Made by a program: the position numbers and the translations under genes. From assembly GCA_021772515.1 (NCBI GenBank), contig JAJFLU010000053.1, forward strand, positions 1-64,000: DNA of 64,000 nucleotides, given 5' to 3'. Below are positions 10,512 through 20,300 of this stretch, one piece after another. Source of the stretch: Opitutales bacterium. GTDB taxonomy: Bacteria > Verrucomicrobiota > Verrucomicrobiia > Opitutales > UBA2987. The stretch's first letter is position 1. Each line of letters starts with the position of its first letter. Below the pieces are notes generated by a model. It was given only the letters and a program-made list of their open reading frames with translations. It was not told where the DNA came from and searched no databases.

Positions 10512-11278
10512 TGGCCAGAAAAGGCATCAACTGGAAACTCCGTCTGCGCATCCTTCATCGGTGGCTAGGGCCGATTGTGGGGGTTCAGTTGTTTTTTTGG
10601 ACGATAAGCGGATTTTACTTCAGTTGGCATAAAATTGAAGAGGTGAGGGGCGAGGATTTGATGACCGAGCCGGAAACGATCTCTCCGGGAGAGGTCGATT
10701 TGGCTTCTCCCGAAAAGGCCTTGGCCAACCTGAAAAGCCTGCATCCCGAGATTGAGGTGATCGAAAAATTCGCCCTGCGGTCCCTTCTTGGGAAGCCTGT
10801 TTACGAAATTGCCTACCTGTCGGAGGGCGGAGAAATTCAATTTGCGCTGGCCGATGCCCGCACGGGCAACCTGAGGCTCCCGCTGAATCAGAAGGAGGCC
10901 GTGGCTCTGGCCAGATCGGGATTTCAACCCGAGGCGGCAGTGCGGCAGGTCGATTTTGTCGAAAAAGATGAGGCCGGATCGGAATACCGGGGCCGACCAT
11001 TGCCCGCCTATCGGATATCATTCGAGCACCCCTCCAATATGCGGTATTATGTGTCGGTAAATCCGGGCCGAATTACTGCGAGGCGCAATGGAACCTGGCG
11101 TATTTTCGATTTTTTATGGATGCTTCACACCATGGATTATCAAGAGAGGGATAATTTCAACAATTTGCTGTTGAAGACATTTTCCATTCTCGGAATTACC
11201 ACGATATTGAGCGGATTCCTGCTTTGGGGAGTCACCGTCAAAGGCCCGTTTCCAAGGCTAAAATCGTCCAGCCAATGA
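10511..11278 (+). CDS. PepSY-type membrane protein
   Basis: N-terminal RLRILHRWLGPIVGVQLFFWTISGFYFSWHKI and a C-terminal TM hairpin typical of PepSY_TM proteins; start trimmed. Confidence 0.7.
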   Translation: MARKGINWKLRLRILHRWLGPIVGVQLFFWTISGFYFSWHKIEEVRGEDLMTEPETISPGEVDLASPEKALANLKSLHPEIEVIEKFALRSLLGKPVYEIAYLSEGGEIQFALADARTGNLRLPLNQKEAVALARSGFQPEAAVRQVDFVEKDEAGSEYRGRPLPAYRISFEHPSNMRYYVSVNPGRITARRNGTWRIFDFLWMLHTMDYQERDNFNNLLLKTFSILGITTILSGFLLWGVTVKGPFPRLKSSSQ

Positions 11279-12126
11279 GTGAAAATTCAAAAGATTTATT
11301 TCCCTATACCCGCTGGGTTGATCAGTTGGAGGAGCTGGCGGGGCGATATCAACAGGGAGACCCGTTTCCCCATATCTCACTCGATAATTTTCATGATGAA
11401 GGGGTTTTGGGCAAGGGACTGGAGGAATTTCCGGATCCCGATGAAGACGCTTGGGTGCAATACCGGCATTATAATGAGAACAAAACCGGTCTTAGCAAAC
11501 GCAGTCAATTTCCAGAGGCAATCGGGAGCATCATTGATGACCTGAATTCGCCCAGATTCGTCGATTTTCTCTCGCAGCTCACAGGTATTCCCGGGCTGAT
11601 GCCCGATCCCGGACTGGAAGGTGGTGGTATGCACCAAAGTGGTCGCGGTGGTTTTCTCAATATGCATGCGGATTTCACAATGCACCATAAACAAAAAAAC
11701 TGGCGACGCCGGTGTAACCTGATACTTTATTTGAATCGTGATTGGCAGGAAGAGTGGGGCGGGAGTCTGGAGCTTTGGGACAAGGAAATGAGGGATATGC
11801 GGGCCAAAATTTTACCCATTTTCAACAGGGCGGTTATTTTTTCCACCACCGATACCTCCTACCACGGCCATCCCGATCCCATGACTTGCCCTCCGGACCG
11901 CTATCGTAGAAGCCTGGCCCTGTATTATTACACTTTACAGGAAGATCCCACCTACCGGGCCCGATCGACGGATTACAAAACGAGGCCGGGAGAATCTTGG
12001 CAAGCTCCACTTGTCTGGTTCGATAAAAAACTTGTCCACATTTATTCAAAAATTAAGTCCCGCCTCGGCCTTTCGGATGATTTTGCCGGAAAAATTCTTG
12101 GTTTCTTTTCCAGAAAAAGAAAATAA
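11275..12126 (+). CDS. 2OG-Fe(II) oxygenase
   Basis: LNMHADFTMHHKQKNWRRRCNLILYLNRDWQEEWGGSLELWD and later DTSYHGHPDPMTCPPDRYRRSLALYYY give HxD...H; ATGA overlap with the upstream gene. Confidence 0.82.
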   Translation: MSENSKDLFPYTRWVDQLEELAGRYQQGDPFPHISLDNFHDEGVLGKGLEEFPDPDEDAWVQYRHYNENKTGLSKRSQFPEAIGSIIDDLNSPRFVDFLSQLTGIPGLMPDPGLEGGGMHQSGRGGFLNMHADFTMHHKQKNWRRRCNLILYLNRDWQEEWGGSLELWDKEMRDMRAKILPIFNRAVIFSTTDTSYHGHPDPMTCPPDRYRRSLALYYYTLQEDPTYRARSTDYKTRPGESWQAPLVWFDKKLVHIYSKIKSRLGLSDDFAGKILGFFSRKRK

Positions 12127-12342
12127 AATTTTCCGGGATGAATTTCCTGGAGAACAAATAATGAGCCGAGCGCGGGATACTACAAGGAAGCCCGCCATCC
12201 CTTTCCGACAGTAGATGAGGATTGGGGGGTTCTGTGTTGATAAATATTCCATGAAAATGACCCTCACGGGTTAATTTCTGCCAGAAATATCCTATATATA
12301 TACTTGGTTAATGTCTGGTCTAACAATTTGTATGAGTCTGCT

Positions 12343-13194
12343 ATGAATCTAAAGGAGGTAATAAACAATACCCAAAATCTGTCCCCTGCGCCGCAAGTTC
12401 TTCCCAAGCTGCAAAATTTGTTGCGTAGTGAAACCGCCGACATCGTTGATATCGGTGCGCTTATCAAGGTGGACGCTTGTCTGACGGCGGAGGTCATTCG
12501 CCTTGGCAATTGTGCCAGTTTTTCGGGTACAAGCCTATGCCACAGTCTAGAGGAGGCGATCGGCAGGATCGGGTTCGATGAAGTTTACAGCGTGGTCTCT
12601 CTGGCCGCGACCAGTATCGTTTTGGATGGGGAGGTTCCCGTTTATAATTTAAAGGCGGGCGAGTTATGGGAGCATTCCGTCACCTGTGCAGCGGTTATGG
12701 AAACACTGATGCTCCGCCTGATCAGCCGCGAGACAGCATGCCATAATACCGGCTACACCATAGGTCTGTTGCATGCTCTTGGCAAAGTTCTCATAAACAA
12801 TTATTGCCTCAACAGCGGTATCGATCTCTACGGAAACGAGGATGAGGAACCACTTTTGCCCGAAAAGGAAAAACGCCTCCTGGGTTTCCATTATGGTGAA
12901 GCCGGCGCCGCCTTGATGAAAAAATGGAATTTTCCCGAATCCTTCCACATACCGGTGGAATATCAGTTCACCCCATTGGAAGCGCCGGACCATAAGCCAC
13001 TGGCCTGCCTGCTGCACCTGTCCTCCTGGGCAACCAGACAGTTCATCCACCATTATGGTCGAACCGCCGAAGAATTCGATGGGGATCCGGCGATATTGAA
13101 AGAAATAGGGTGTGGTGAAAGGGAATTCCTCGAATGCCTCAATCAGGCCAAAGACCGACTCCAGGAAATACGCGAACTTTTCGTGATCGCGTAA
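12343..13194 (+). CDS. HDOD domain protein
   Basis: LSPAPQVLPKLQNLL...LIKVDACLTAEVIRLGNCASF..SLEEAIGRIGFDEVYSVV, LWEHSVTCA, IGLLHALGKVLI; start uncertain. Confidence 0.85.
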   Translation: MNLKEVINNTQNLSPAPQVLPKLQNLLRSETADIVDIGALIKVDACLTAEVIRLGNCASFSGTSLCHSLEEAIGRIGFDEVYSVVSLAATSIVLDGEVPVYNLKAGELWEHSVTCAAVMETLMLRLISRETACHNTGYTIGLLHALGKVLINNYCLNSGIDLYGNEDEEPLLPEKEKRLLGFHYGEAGAALMKKWNFPESFHIPVEYQFTPLEAPDHKPLACLLHLSSWATRQFIHHYGRTAEEFDGDPAILKEIGCGEREFLECLNQAKDRLQEIRELFVIA

Positions 13195-13326
13195 AATTCA
13201 TCCCGATAAATGCAACCAAGCCACCGATTAATGCTCTCATAATTAAAACCTTCATATTGTTTTTATTTTCTCTATTTTTGGATTGATTTCCTGGTCTTGT
13301 AAATCTTTCTAGCTCGAATAAAGTGG

Positions 13327-14271
13327 GTGGAAGGATTTATGATGGATAGTAACGATGCAGTAAAGTTTTTTAACCGCTATACCGGGCGGGTCGAAACCGA
13401 GGATATCTATGGGGAGGCCTGGCTGCGGTGGACCTATGAAAACCCTGGCGGGAGGCTCCTGCTTTGGGCGGTGGCCAAAAGGCTGTGGTTTTCCCATTGG
13501 TATGGCTGGAGAATGGACCGGCCCGGGAGTCACAAAAAAGTGGTCCCGTTTTGCGAAACCTATGGGCTCGATACCTCGGAATTCGAAAAACCGGGCGAGA
13601 ATTTCGACAGTTTCAACGACTTTTTTTCGCGCCGGTTAAAATCAACCGCCCGGCCAATGGATCCCGATCCTGATGCGGCCATTTTTCCCGTGGATGGTCG
13701 GCATTTGGGCTTTCAGGATATTTCTGAGGCGGAAGGGGTTTTTGTTAAAGGCCAAAAATTCGATCTTCCGGCGCTGTTGGGAGATGCGGCCCTCGCTGGG
13801 CAATATCGGGAGGGTTCATTGGTGATTTCCAGGCTTTGTCCGGTGGACTATCATCGCTACCACTTTCCGGTTTCCGGGATTCCGGGGAACCCCCGTTTGG
13901 TCAATGGATTCCTGTTTTCGGTCAACCCCATCGCGTTGAGAAGGCGCCTCAACGTCCTCTGGGAGAACAAACGCTGCCTGACGATTCTCGAAACGGAGCG
14001 ATTTGGCAAAATTCTCACCGTGGAAGTGGGGGCCACCTGTGTCGGATCAATCAGGCAGACATTCAGCCCTGAAAAGCCGGTTTTGAAAGGCGCTGAAAAA
14101 GGATACTTCCGCTTCGGGGGGTCCATGGTTCTGACCTTCTTTGAAAAAGGCCGCATCCGGCTCGACGAGGATCTTCTGGAAAATTCCCGGCAAGGTCTCG
14201 AACTCTATGCCCGGCTCTCGGACCGCATGGGGATCGCGACAGCTCAGGGGCCGGGAGATGCCGGTAACTGA
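13327..14271 (+). CDS. psd: Phosphatidylserine decarboxylase
   Basis: FNDFFSRRLKSTARPMD, LCPVDYHRYHFPVSG, VEVGATCVGSI, self-cleavage region YFRFGGSMVLTFF. Confidence 0.93.
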   Translation: MEGFMMDSNDAVKFFNRYTGRVETEDIYGEAWLRWTYENPGGRLLLWAVAKRLWFSHWYGWRMDRPGSHKKVVPFCETYGLDTSEFEKPGENFDSFNDFFSRRLKSTARPMDPDPDAAIFPVDGRHLGFQDISEAEGVFVKGQKFDLPALLGDAALAGQYREGSLVISRLCPVDYHRYHFPVSGIPGNPRLVNGFLFSVNPIALRRRLNVLWENKRCLTILETERFGKILTVEVGATCVGSIRQTFSPEKPVLKGAEKGYFRFGGSMVLTFFEKGRIRLDEDLLENSRQGLELYARLSDRMGIATAQGPGDAGN

Positions 14272-14789
14272 AAACGGTCTGGATCAAGCCCCCGCGCCTC
14301 GACGTCTGCCAAGATCGCCTTGATGTCGATTTTTACCCCCGGTTGAAGGCCATTTCGCTTGAACCAACCGGCATTGGTTTCCAGAGCGAACTGGATATTA
14401 TCGTCCCTCGAACGAACTGAGGTTTCGTCATGGGGATACAATTTTCGGACTTCTTTCAAAACGCCGTTTGAATCAAAAAAACCGATATCCAGCGGAATAA
14501 AAGTGTTTCGCATCCAGAAACCGAGTTGATCCGGTTTTTCATAAACAAAAAGCATCCCGCGATTTTCGCCCAATGATTTTCGGTGCATGAGCCCCTGTTT
14601 CATCTCCGAATTCGTAACCGCCAGTTGGGCGTCGATACTGGCGCTCCCGACGGTGATTGAAAAATACGTCTCGCTACCCGCGGGATCGAGGGCGGGTTCG
14701 GCTGGCGCGTCCTCCGCTTTGCAGGCTGGCAGCATAAGCAACAGACTCAGGGCCAATGCGGCCCGCCAGTATAGCCGAGGTCTCTTCAT
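14244..14789 (-). CDS. DUF192 family lipoprotein
   Basis: Lipobox-like LLLMLPACKAE; KQGLMHRKSLGENRGMLFVYEKPDQLGFWMRNTFIPLDIGFFD. Confidence 0.87.
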   Translation of the reverse strand: MKRPRLYWRAALALSLLLMLPACKAEDAPAEPALDPAGSETYFSITVGSASIDAQLAVTNSEMKQGLMHRKSLGENRGMLFVYEKPDQLGFWMRNTFIPLDIGFFDSNGVLKEVRKLYPHDETSVRSRDDNIQFALETNAGWFKRNGLQPGVKIDIKAILADVEARGLDPDRFQLPASPGP

Positions 14790-14839
14790 ATAGGAATTTC
14801 TCTAGACAAAATTAGGGGAATCACAATGCTTAAGGTGAT

Positions 14840-15988
14840 ATGGTTCGGAAAAAAAAGATCAAAAAACCCTCTCCGCTACTCTATGCGGATTCAGACATCA
14901 ATGCCGATCAATTGTATTTCGGCAAAGTTTTTGTGCCCGATCCATTTCTATCCTTTTCCGTGAATGGGAAAAAATACGCCTTCGCCAATTCGCTGGAAAT
15001 TTCCCGCATGAATTCGGAATCGACCTTCGATGAGCTCCTTTCGCTGGAAGAATGGCTGGGAAAAGCGGCCCGGCGTTATCGAAAGAAGACCGGTTCCATT
15101 ACTGACATCGTGCGCCTAGTGGTCGGCGAGTTCGCTATTTCCGAATTTGTGGTGGCCCCCGATTTTCCCGCTGGTCTCGCCTTTAAACTGCGCGCCGCCC
15201 GTGTGCCCTTTAAAATCGCCGAGGGTCCCCTGTTTCCCCAACGGGATTGCAAAAACGATGCTGAAGCGAAGGCCCTCAAGGAGGGAAATGCGGCCAGTGC
15301 CACCGGTATCAAGGCCGCCGAAAAAATGCTCCGCGATTCTACCATCAAAAAGGGTAATTTGATGCATGGCGGTCGGCTCTTAACCAGCGAGAGAGTCCGG
15401 CAGGTCATCGAGATTGCCTGTCTGGAAAAAGGAGCCATGTCTCACAAAACGATCGTGGCGGGCGGTGACCAGGGTTGTGACCCTCATTGTAATGGCTACG
15501 GGCCTTTGCGGGCAAATGAGTTGATCGTGGTGGATGTTTTTCCGCGCGTGGCACGGCATGGTTATCATGGCGACATGACCCGCACATTTTTAAAAGGAAA
15601 GGCAACACCGGAACAGCGCCGATTGGTCCGCACTGTGCGCAATGCCCAAAAACTCGCCCTCGCAACGATCAAGGCGGGAATCACCGGGGCTAAAGTTCAT
15701 TCGGCGGTCGAGGCCCATTTCAAGGCCGAGGGTTATTTGACGAAAAAGTCGAACGGATCGCCCGAGGGTTTCATTCACGGGACGGGTCACGGTCTCGGTC
15801 TGGAAATCCATGAACCCCCGCGCCTTAATAAAACGGGACCACGTTTGAAGGCGGGCAACGTGGTCACGGTCGAGCCGGGGCTGTATTACCGAGGGGTGGG
15901 GGGCTGCCGCATCGAAGATGTCGTAAGAGTCACCAAATCGGGCGTCGAGATGCTCTCGAAATGCCATTATCGCTGGGAATTGCGATGA
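14840..15988 (+). CDS. M24 family metallopeptidase (Xaa-Pro aminopeptidase-like)
   Basis: VVDVFPRVARHGYHGDMTRTFLKG, GFIHGTGHGLGLEIHEPPRL, VVTVEPGLYYRGVGGCRIEDVV. Confidence 0.9.
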   Translation: MVRKKKIKKPSPLLYADSDINADQLYFGKVFVPDPFLSFSVNGKKYAFANSLEISRMNSESTFDELLSLEEWLGKAARRYRKKTGSITDIVRLVVGEFAISEFVVAPDFPAGLAFKLRAARVPFKIAEGPLFPQRDCKNDAEAKALKEGNAASATGIKAAEKMLRDSTIKKGNLMHGGRLLTSERVRQVIEIACLEKGAMSHKTIVAGGDQGCDPHCNGYGPLRANELIVVDVFPRVARHGYHGDMTRTFLKGKATPEQRRLVRTVRNAQKLALATIKAGITGAKVHSAVEAHFKAEGYLTKKSNGSPEGFIHGTGHGLGLEIHEPPRLNKTGPRLKAGNVVTVEPGLYYRGVGGCRIEDVVRVTKSGVEMLSKCHYRWELR

Positions 15989-16150
15989 GAATCGCAGGAT
16001 GCAGGATTCTTGATGCGGGATGAGAGTTAATCGTATCGGGTTTCGGGTGTCAGGAAAGAATTTGAGTGGGCATAGGCAGGAGATGATATAAGGATTGCAA
16101 AATCGACCATCTTGATTCCAGCATCTTGCATCCTTTAACCGCATAGCAAA

Positions 16151-17125
16151 TTGAAAGCACTTCTTGAAAAAATAGCAGGTCTCAAAATTCTGGTGGTTGG
16201 CGACATCATCCTCGATCACTATATTTGGGGCGATGCCTCGCGAATTTCTCCCGAGGCTCCCGTGCCGGTGGTGGAGGTCGAGCGCGACAGCTATGTGGCG
16301 GGTGGGGCGGCCAACGTGGCCCTCAATCTGGTCGCTTTCGGGGTGAAAACCGAGCTTTGCGGTATGACCGGAAATGACGATGCCGGCATAATGTTGCGCG
16401 GGCTGCTGCTCGAACACTCGGTTGCCTACGACGATGCCTTCGGGGTTGCCGATATACCGACAATCCTGAAAACACGGGTATTTGTGCGGCAGCAGCAGCT
16501 CTGCCGACTGGATCGCGAGAGGGATCCGAGCGCCTATTCGACTGCCCTGAAAACATTGACTCCCGATGTGTTGGAAAAAATCCGCGAGGTCGATGCGGTT
16601 ATATTGTCGGATTATGCCAAGGGAGTGTTGACCGAGGATTTAATCGGTGAGCTTCAGGAAAACGCTGCCAAGCATAACGTGCTGCTCACCTATGACCCCA
16701 AGCCAAAACGGCGATTGTCGATCAAAAATCTCGATTTGATTACGCCCAACCGGGCCGAATCTCTGGAAATGGCAGGTCTTGAGCTGGAACCCCATGAACC
16801 GTATCCGGCGGAGGAGGTTTGCGCGCGGATTTGGGAAAAGCATTCGCCGCGCCACTTGATAATCACTTTGGGAGGGGAGGGCATGTTGTTGAGCGAGGAA
16901 GGAAAAATCTCCAAAATCATTCCCACCTACGCCCGCGAGGTTTTTGATGTATCGGGGGCAGGAGACACCGTAATCGCAGCGTTGACAGCCTCGATGGCAG
17001 CGGGGGCCACATTGGAGGAAGCGGCCCACTTTGCCAATACCGTGGCGGGTGTCGTGGTGGCGAAACTTGGCACTGCCACCGCCAGTCCCGAGGAGATCCT
17101 CCTTTACGAGGCGGCAAATGAGTAA
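16151..17125 (+). CDS. D-glycero-beta-D-manno-heptose-7-phosphate kinase (RfaE/HldE domain I)
   Basis: KILVVGDIILDHYIWGDASRISPEAPVPVVEVERDSYVAGGAANVALNL; PfkB signature VFDVSGAGDTVIAAL; TTG start. Confidence 0.9.
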   Translation: MKALLEKIAGLKILVVGDIILDHYIWGDASRISPEAPVPVVEVERDSYVAGGAANVALNLVAFGVKTELCGMTGNDDAGIMLRGLLLEHSVAYDDAFGVADIPTILKTRVFVRQQQLCRLDRERDPSAYSTALKTLTPDVLEKIREVDAVILSDYAKGVLTEDLIGELQENAAKHNVLLTYDPKPKRRLSIKNLDLITPNRAESLEMAGLELEPHEPYPAEEVCARIWEKHSPRHLIITLGGEGMLLSEEGKISKIIPTYAREVFDVSGAGDTVIAALTASMAAGATLEEAAHFANTVAGVVVAKLGTATASPEEILLYEAANE

Positions 17126-17651
17126 GGCTCTCTTTCTCGACCGTGACGGGACGATTATTCGTGATAAAAAATACCTCAGTGACCCCGAGGGCGTGCAGTT
17201 GATGCCGGGGGCTGCCGACGGGCTGAGGGAAGCCCTAAAACACGGTTACAAGCTATTTTTACACACCAACCAAAGCGGTGTGGGCCGGGGTTGGTTCGGC
17301 ATCGAGACCGTGCACGCCTGCAATCACCGGATGCTCGATTTGCTGGACCTGCCCGATCCGGGTTTTACGGAAATTTGCATAGCCCCCGAGAGCCCGGACG
17401 AACCGGCGGTTTATCGCAAACCCTCTCCCCGTTTCATAAACGAGATGATCGCGCAGCATGGTTTGGATTCAGAACATTGCTACATGGCAGGGGATCGCGA
17501 TTCGGACCTGCTGTCCGCCCTCAACGCAGGGATTACCCCTATTTTGGTGAAACCTCTTTCGGAGTTGACCGAAGAAGAAAAGGAATTGGTCCAGCTACAT
17601 CAAATAGCAGTTAGGGAAAACCTGAAAGATCTCGCCGCGCGTTTACCTTAA
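17118..17651 (+). CDS. gmhB: D-glycero-D-manno-heptose 1,7-bisphosphate phosphatase (HAD IIIA)
   Basis: KALFLDRDGTIIRDKKYLSDPEGVQLMPGAADGL, HTNQSGVGRGWF, YMAGDRDSDLLSALNAGI; start overlaps the kinase stop. Confidence 0.85.
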   Translation: MSKALFLDRDGTIIRDKKYLSDPEGVQLMPGAADGLREALKHGYKLFLHTNQSGVGRGWFGIETVHACNHRMLDLLDLPDPGFTEICIAPESPDEPAVYRKPSPRFINEMIAQHGLDSEHCYMAGDRDSDLLSALNAGITPILVKPLSELTEEEKELVQLHQIAVRENLKDLAARLP

Positions 17652-17657
17652 AGAGAT

Positions 17658-18005
17658 TTATTTATTCTCGGATAGTGCGAACGTTATGCTTTTTTCAATC
17701 AGTGACTTAGTTCTAGCATTATCATCGAAAAAATCCTTCGAAAATAACGCATACTGTTTTTTGACGGGAGCGTTTGGAAAGTAGCGCAGTTCACGGGCGT
17801 CACCCTTTTGAAACAAGCACAAGAGGTCCTCCTGCGGTAACTTCAAGGCGAACCCCACATTCGTTAAAGACATAAAGATTCGCCGGTCGGCAAATGCGGC
17901 GGCTCCGCCGAAAAAATGCCTTGTGCCGATGGAAGTTCCGGAAGGATGGGCGGGCCCAATGTCGTCAATCAGCAGCGATAATTGATTGATGTAATCTTTT
18001 GCCAT
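17658..18005 (-). CDS. TfoX N-terminal domain family protein
   Basis: TRHFFGGAAAFADRRIFMSLTNVGFALKLP and C-terminal FPNAPVKKQYALF resemble TfoX_N proteins. Confidence 0.7.
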   Translation of the reverse strand: MAKDYINQLSLLIDDIGPAHPSGTSIGTRHFFGGAAAFADRRIFMSLTNVGFALKLPQEDLLCLFQKGDARELRYFPNAPVKKQYALFSKDFFDDNARTKSLIEKSITFALSENK

Positions 18006-18062
18006 CGCTTTTCCTGTGGGAGGAATTTTATCGACGAATAACCTCCACAGGACCGGTTGGGT

Positions 18063-18425
18063 TTATTCGGCCATTTGCTGCCAAAGTGCGAAGACGGCGC
18101 CGGTCGGGTCTTGAATCACTCCGAGCGAGCCGTAATTGGCAATGTCCATCTTGTCCTGTAGGACTGTGCCACCGAGAGATTGCGCTTTTTCCAGCGACGC
18201 GGCCACATCGTCCACCAAAACATAGGACAGCCAATGGGAGGGAACATTGGGGACGGGGGTTTTCACGATACCGCCGCCGGTTCCTTCGCCCACATTTATC
18301 ATGCTGTAGATGCCTTCCGGCATGGGCATGTCATCGAACTTCCAGTCGAATAATTGACCGTAAAAATCTTTCGCTTTATCGGTATCGTCGGTTTGCAACT
18401 CTATGTGACAGAATGGGTTTGGCAT
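18063..18425 (-). CDS. VOC (glyoxalase/bleomycin resistance-like) family protein
   Basis: FCHIELQTDDTDKAKDFYGQLFDWKFDDMP, YVLVDDVAASLEKAQSLGGTVL, GVIQDPTGAVFALWQ. Confidence 0.9.
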   Translation of the reverse strand: MPNPFCHIELQTDDTDKAKDFYGQLFDWKFDDMPMPEGIYSMINVGEGTGGGIVKTPVPNVPSHWLSYVLVDDVAASLEKAQSLGGTVLQDKMDIANYGSLGVIQDPTGAVFALWQQMAE

Positions 18426-18654
18426 TTTCAGTTCCTGGTTTAAGTTAATTATTCAGTTTGTTTATGCTGAACAAGATATGATTTAGCCACTAACTGTCAA
18501 CGTAGATTTTAGCAGGTAAAACGGACAACGCCCATTGAGATCAAAATCGAAGTGTTGTCAGTATAGAGAGCAATGATGCAAAGCCTGAGAAGTTTGAGTT
18601 CGCGTATTTGAATGAAAAAAGTAAGGGCAGGTACTGAAATGAGCAACCACACCA

Positions 18655-18717
18655 AGAAGCTGGCATCACGATTCGTCAACAATTAGCATTCTCGTTGCTA
18701 GGGTGTGCTCTCTATTT
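18655..18717 (+). repeat. Imperfect direct repeat, copy 1
   Basis: 63 bp about 79% identical to 20281-20343 by hand alignment; shared core TTCGTCAACAATT..GC.TT..C.TTGCTA.GGTGTG. Confidence 0.7.
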
Positions 18718-19092
18718 AAGCCGCGCCATTCGTTTTTTATCTGCAAGTCGAGCAAGCCGAAGAGACCGAATCAATCCATCTATCGTTTCGCTAGCAATAA
18801 AATCCTCTGGAGAATAATCAAGGTTGTACTCTTGTTTTATTGATAAGCAAAACTGTTCTGGCTCCAAATCATCCAATTTCAATTGAGTGATTAAATTTGA
18901 GTCAGGAAAAATCGAATCGGCACCAATTGAAAATAAATCCATAGTTAAATGAACCACTATCACAGAAGTATCATAAAATTCGGTTAACTCGTAATATTGG
19001 TCTGACCATTCATAGGCGACCTTAGGCAACCTAGGATTCTTATTATTTTTATTGAAAAACATCTCAGTTGAAATAGGATAGCTAAAACTCAT
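18712..19092 (-). CDS. Hypothetical protein; candidate immunity-type ORF downstream of the Rhs tip
   Basis: 126-aa intact ORF; position only (3' of a decayed Rhs toxin tip, same strand). Confidence 0.5.
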   Translation of the reverse strand: MSFSYPISTEMFFNKNNKNPRLPKVAYEWSDQYYELTEFYDTSVIVVHLTMDLFSIGADSIFPDSNLITQLKLDDLEPEQFCLSIKQEYNLDYSPEDFIASETIDGLIRSLRLARLADKKRMARLK

Positions 19093-19104
19093 TCGCGACT
19101 TGTT

Positions 19105-19542
19105 CTAACCACATCGATCATGTGGACCGATCAAAGAATCAAATGGCATAGGCTTATTTGTTCTAGGTATTTTCATATTAACTAACGCCAATTTCGCTAG
19201 CCTCTCTACGGCCTCCCACAACATTCCCGCTTTTCCGATTTCCAACAGATCGCTGTCTTTCAAGTTCCAAATGTAATCAACACCGCTATCTGTCGCCAAG
19301 GCAAGAACACTTCTTAACTCCCTCAGAATCGCATACCCTTCATCCTCTATTCCTTCAAGCTCCCCACTAAAGCAATCTACACACAAGCAGGCCATCAGCA
19401 AGAGAGGGTTCTCTGTTTCGAGATCGGCCTCGGACAAGTGAAACCTCGCTTTCTCCATAGACCCAGGAAGGTAACTCAATTTCTCCGATTTGCTCAACGC
19501 CAGAAACAAAAGAAAATACTCGGCTTCTTTTAGGTCATCCAT
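19105..19542 (-). CDS. Hypothetical protein; candidate immunity protein
   Basis: Intact acidic ORF (MDDLKEAEYFLLFLALSKSEKLSYLPG...) starting 6 bp after the toxin-tip stop; position-based inference. Confidence 0.5.
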   Translation of the reverse strand: MDDLKEAEYFLLFLALSKSEKLSYLPGSMEKARFHLSEADLETENPLLLMACLCVDCFSGELEGIEDEGYAILRELRSVLALATDSGVDYIWNLKDSDLLEIGKAGMLWEAVERLAKLALVNMKIPRTNKPMPFDSLIGPHDRCG

Positions 19543-19547
19543 TTCGT

Positions 19548-20300
19548 TTACCTGAACTTCATTACATGATAATGAAACTCGCCATCTCGCCAAACTGCAA
19601 TCTCTTTCTTGGGGTCAGCCCAATTTTGGCTTCCTCTATGGAATCGAAGAAGGTCCATTCTCCAAATTTGTTTTACACCTGCACTACGACCTTTTAAAAT
19701 TAGCCCAACTCCAAAGATACGGCCACCTTGTTTTACACCGCCGGCGATTATCGTAACCTTCTTCTTTCCTAATTTAATCCCCGTCGGTATCGGAAACTGA
19801 GGGATTCCTCCCAAATTTGGCAGATGGATAGCGAACCCTTTGATATCTCAGAATCTATTGGCGATAATAGCTGACCAATGAGGTAAGGAACGACTCAATA
19901 TTCGACGATAATTTGTATACAAAAGATCTATATACCATCGTGGTTTGTTCCCTTAAAAAAGCTGCAAGTATTTCTTAGAGATGATAGGACTGGACCACTT
20001 TTTAGGACTCCAAAAATGCCCTGGACCGCATTGACAGCGTCCGAAATCGAATCTGCGGTATTAACTGCTCGGATAACGGGAACCGCTAAGGCGTTAATTG
20101 TCCAATTTTTCCAAAAACAGCATTAAATTCTGCCAAAGTAGACTTCCCGCTTGGATCAATTTTTATTATTGGATTAGAATTAGCATAGAGATAATTATGT
20201 AAGGACATAGGCTGATTGTTTACTCCCTCGAAAGTATCCAGTGTGTGGAAGCAGCGGGTCAGTGGATTGCATCCACTTTGAGAAGCGGGGATCAAGGTTC
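19548..20300 (-). pseudogene. Decayed Rhs 3' end: core end, linker and C-terminal tip in different frames
   Basis: Core end NPLTRCFHTLDTFEGVNNQPMSLHNYLYANSNPIIKIDPSGK (20086-20295 ORF); linker INALAVPVIRAVNTADSISDAVNAVQGIFGVLKSGP in another frame; tip ...MDLLRFHRGSQNWADPKKEIAVWRDGEFHYHVMKFR* (19548-19814 ORF). Confidence 0.72.

Noticed and set aside
15590-16417. 275-aa minus-strand ORF spanning the M24/heptose kinase junction
   Set aside because: Antisense to two conserved genes and crosses the intergenic palindrome; no family signal
18515-18690. Minus-strand open frame LLTNRDASFLVWLLISVPALTFFIQIRELKLLRLCIIALYTDNTSILISMGVVRFTC*
   Set aside because: No credible start; lies in the flank of the left direct repeat and is more likely repeated non-coding DNA
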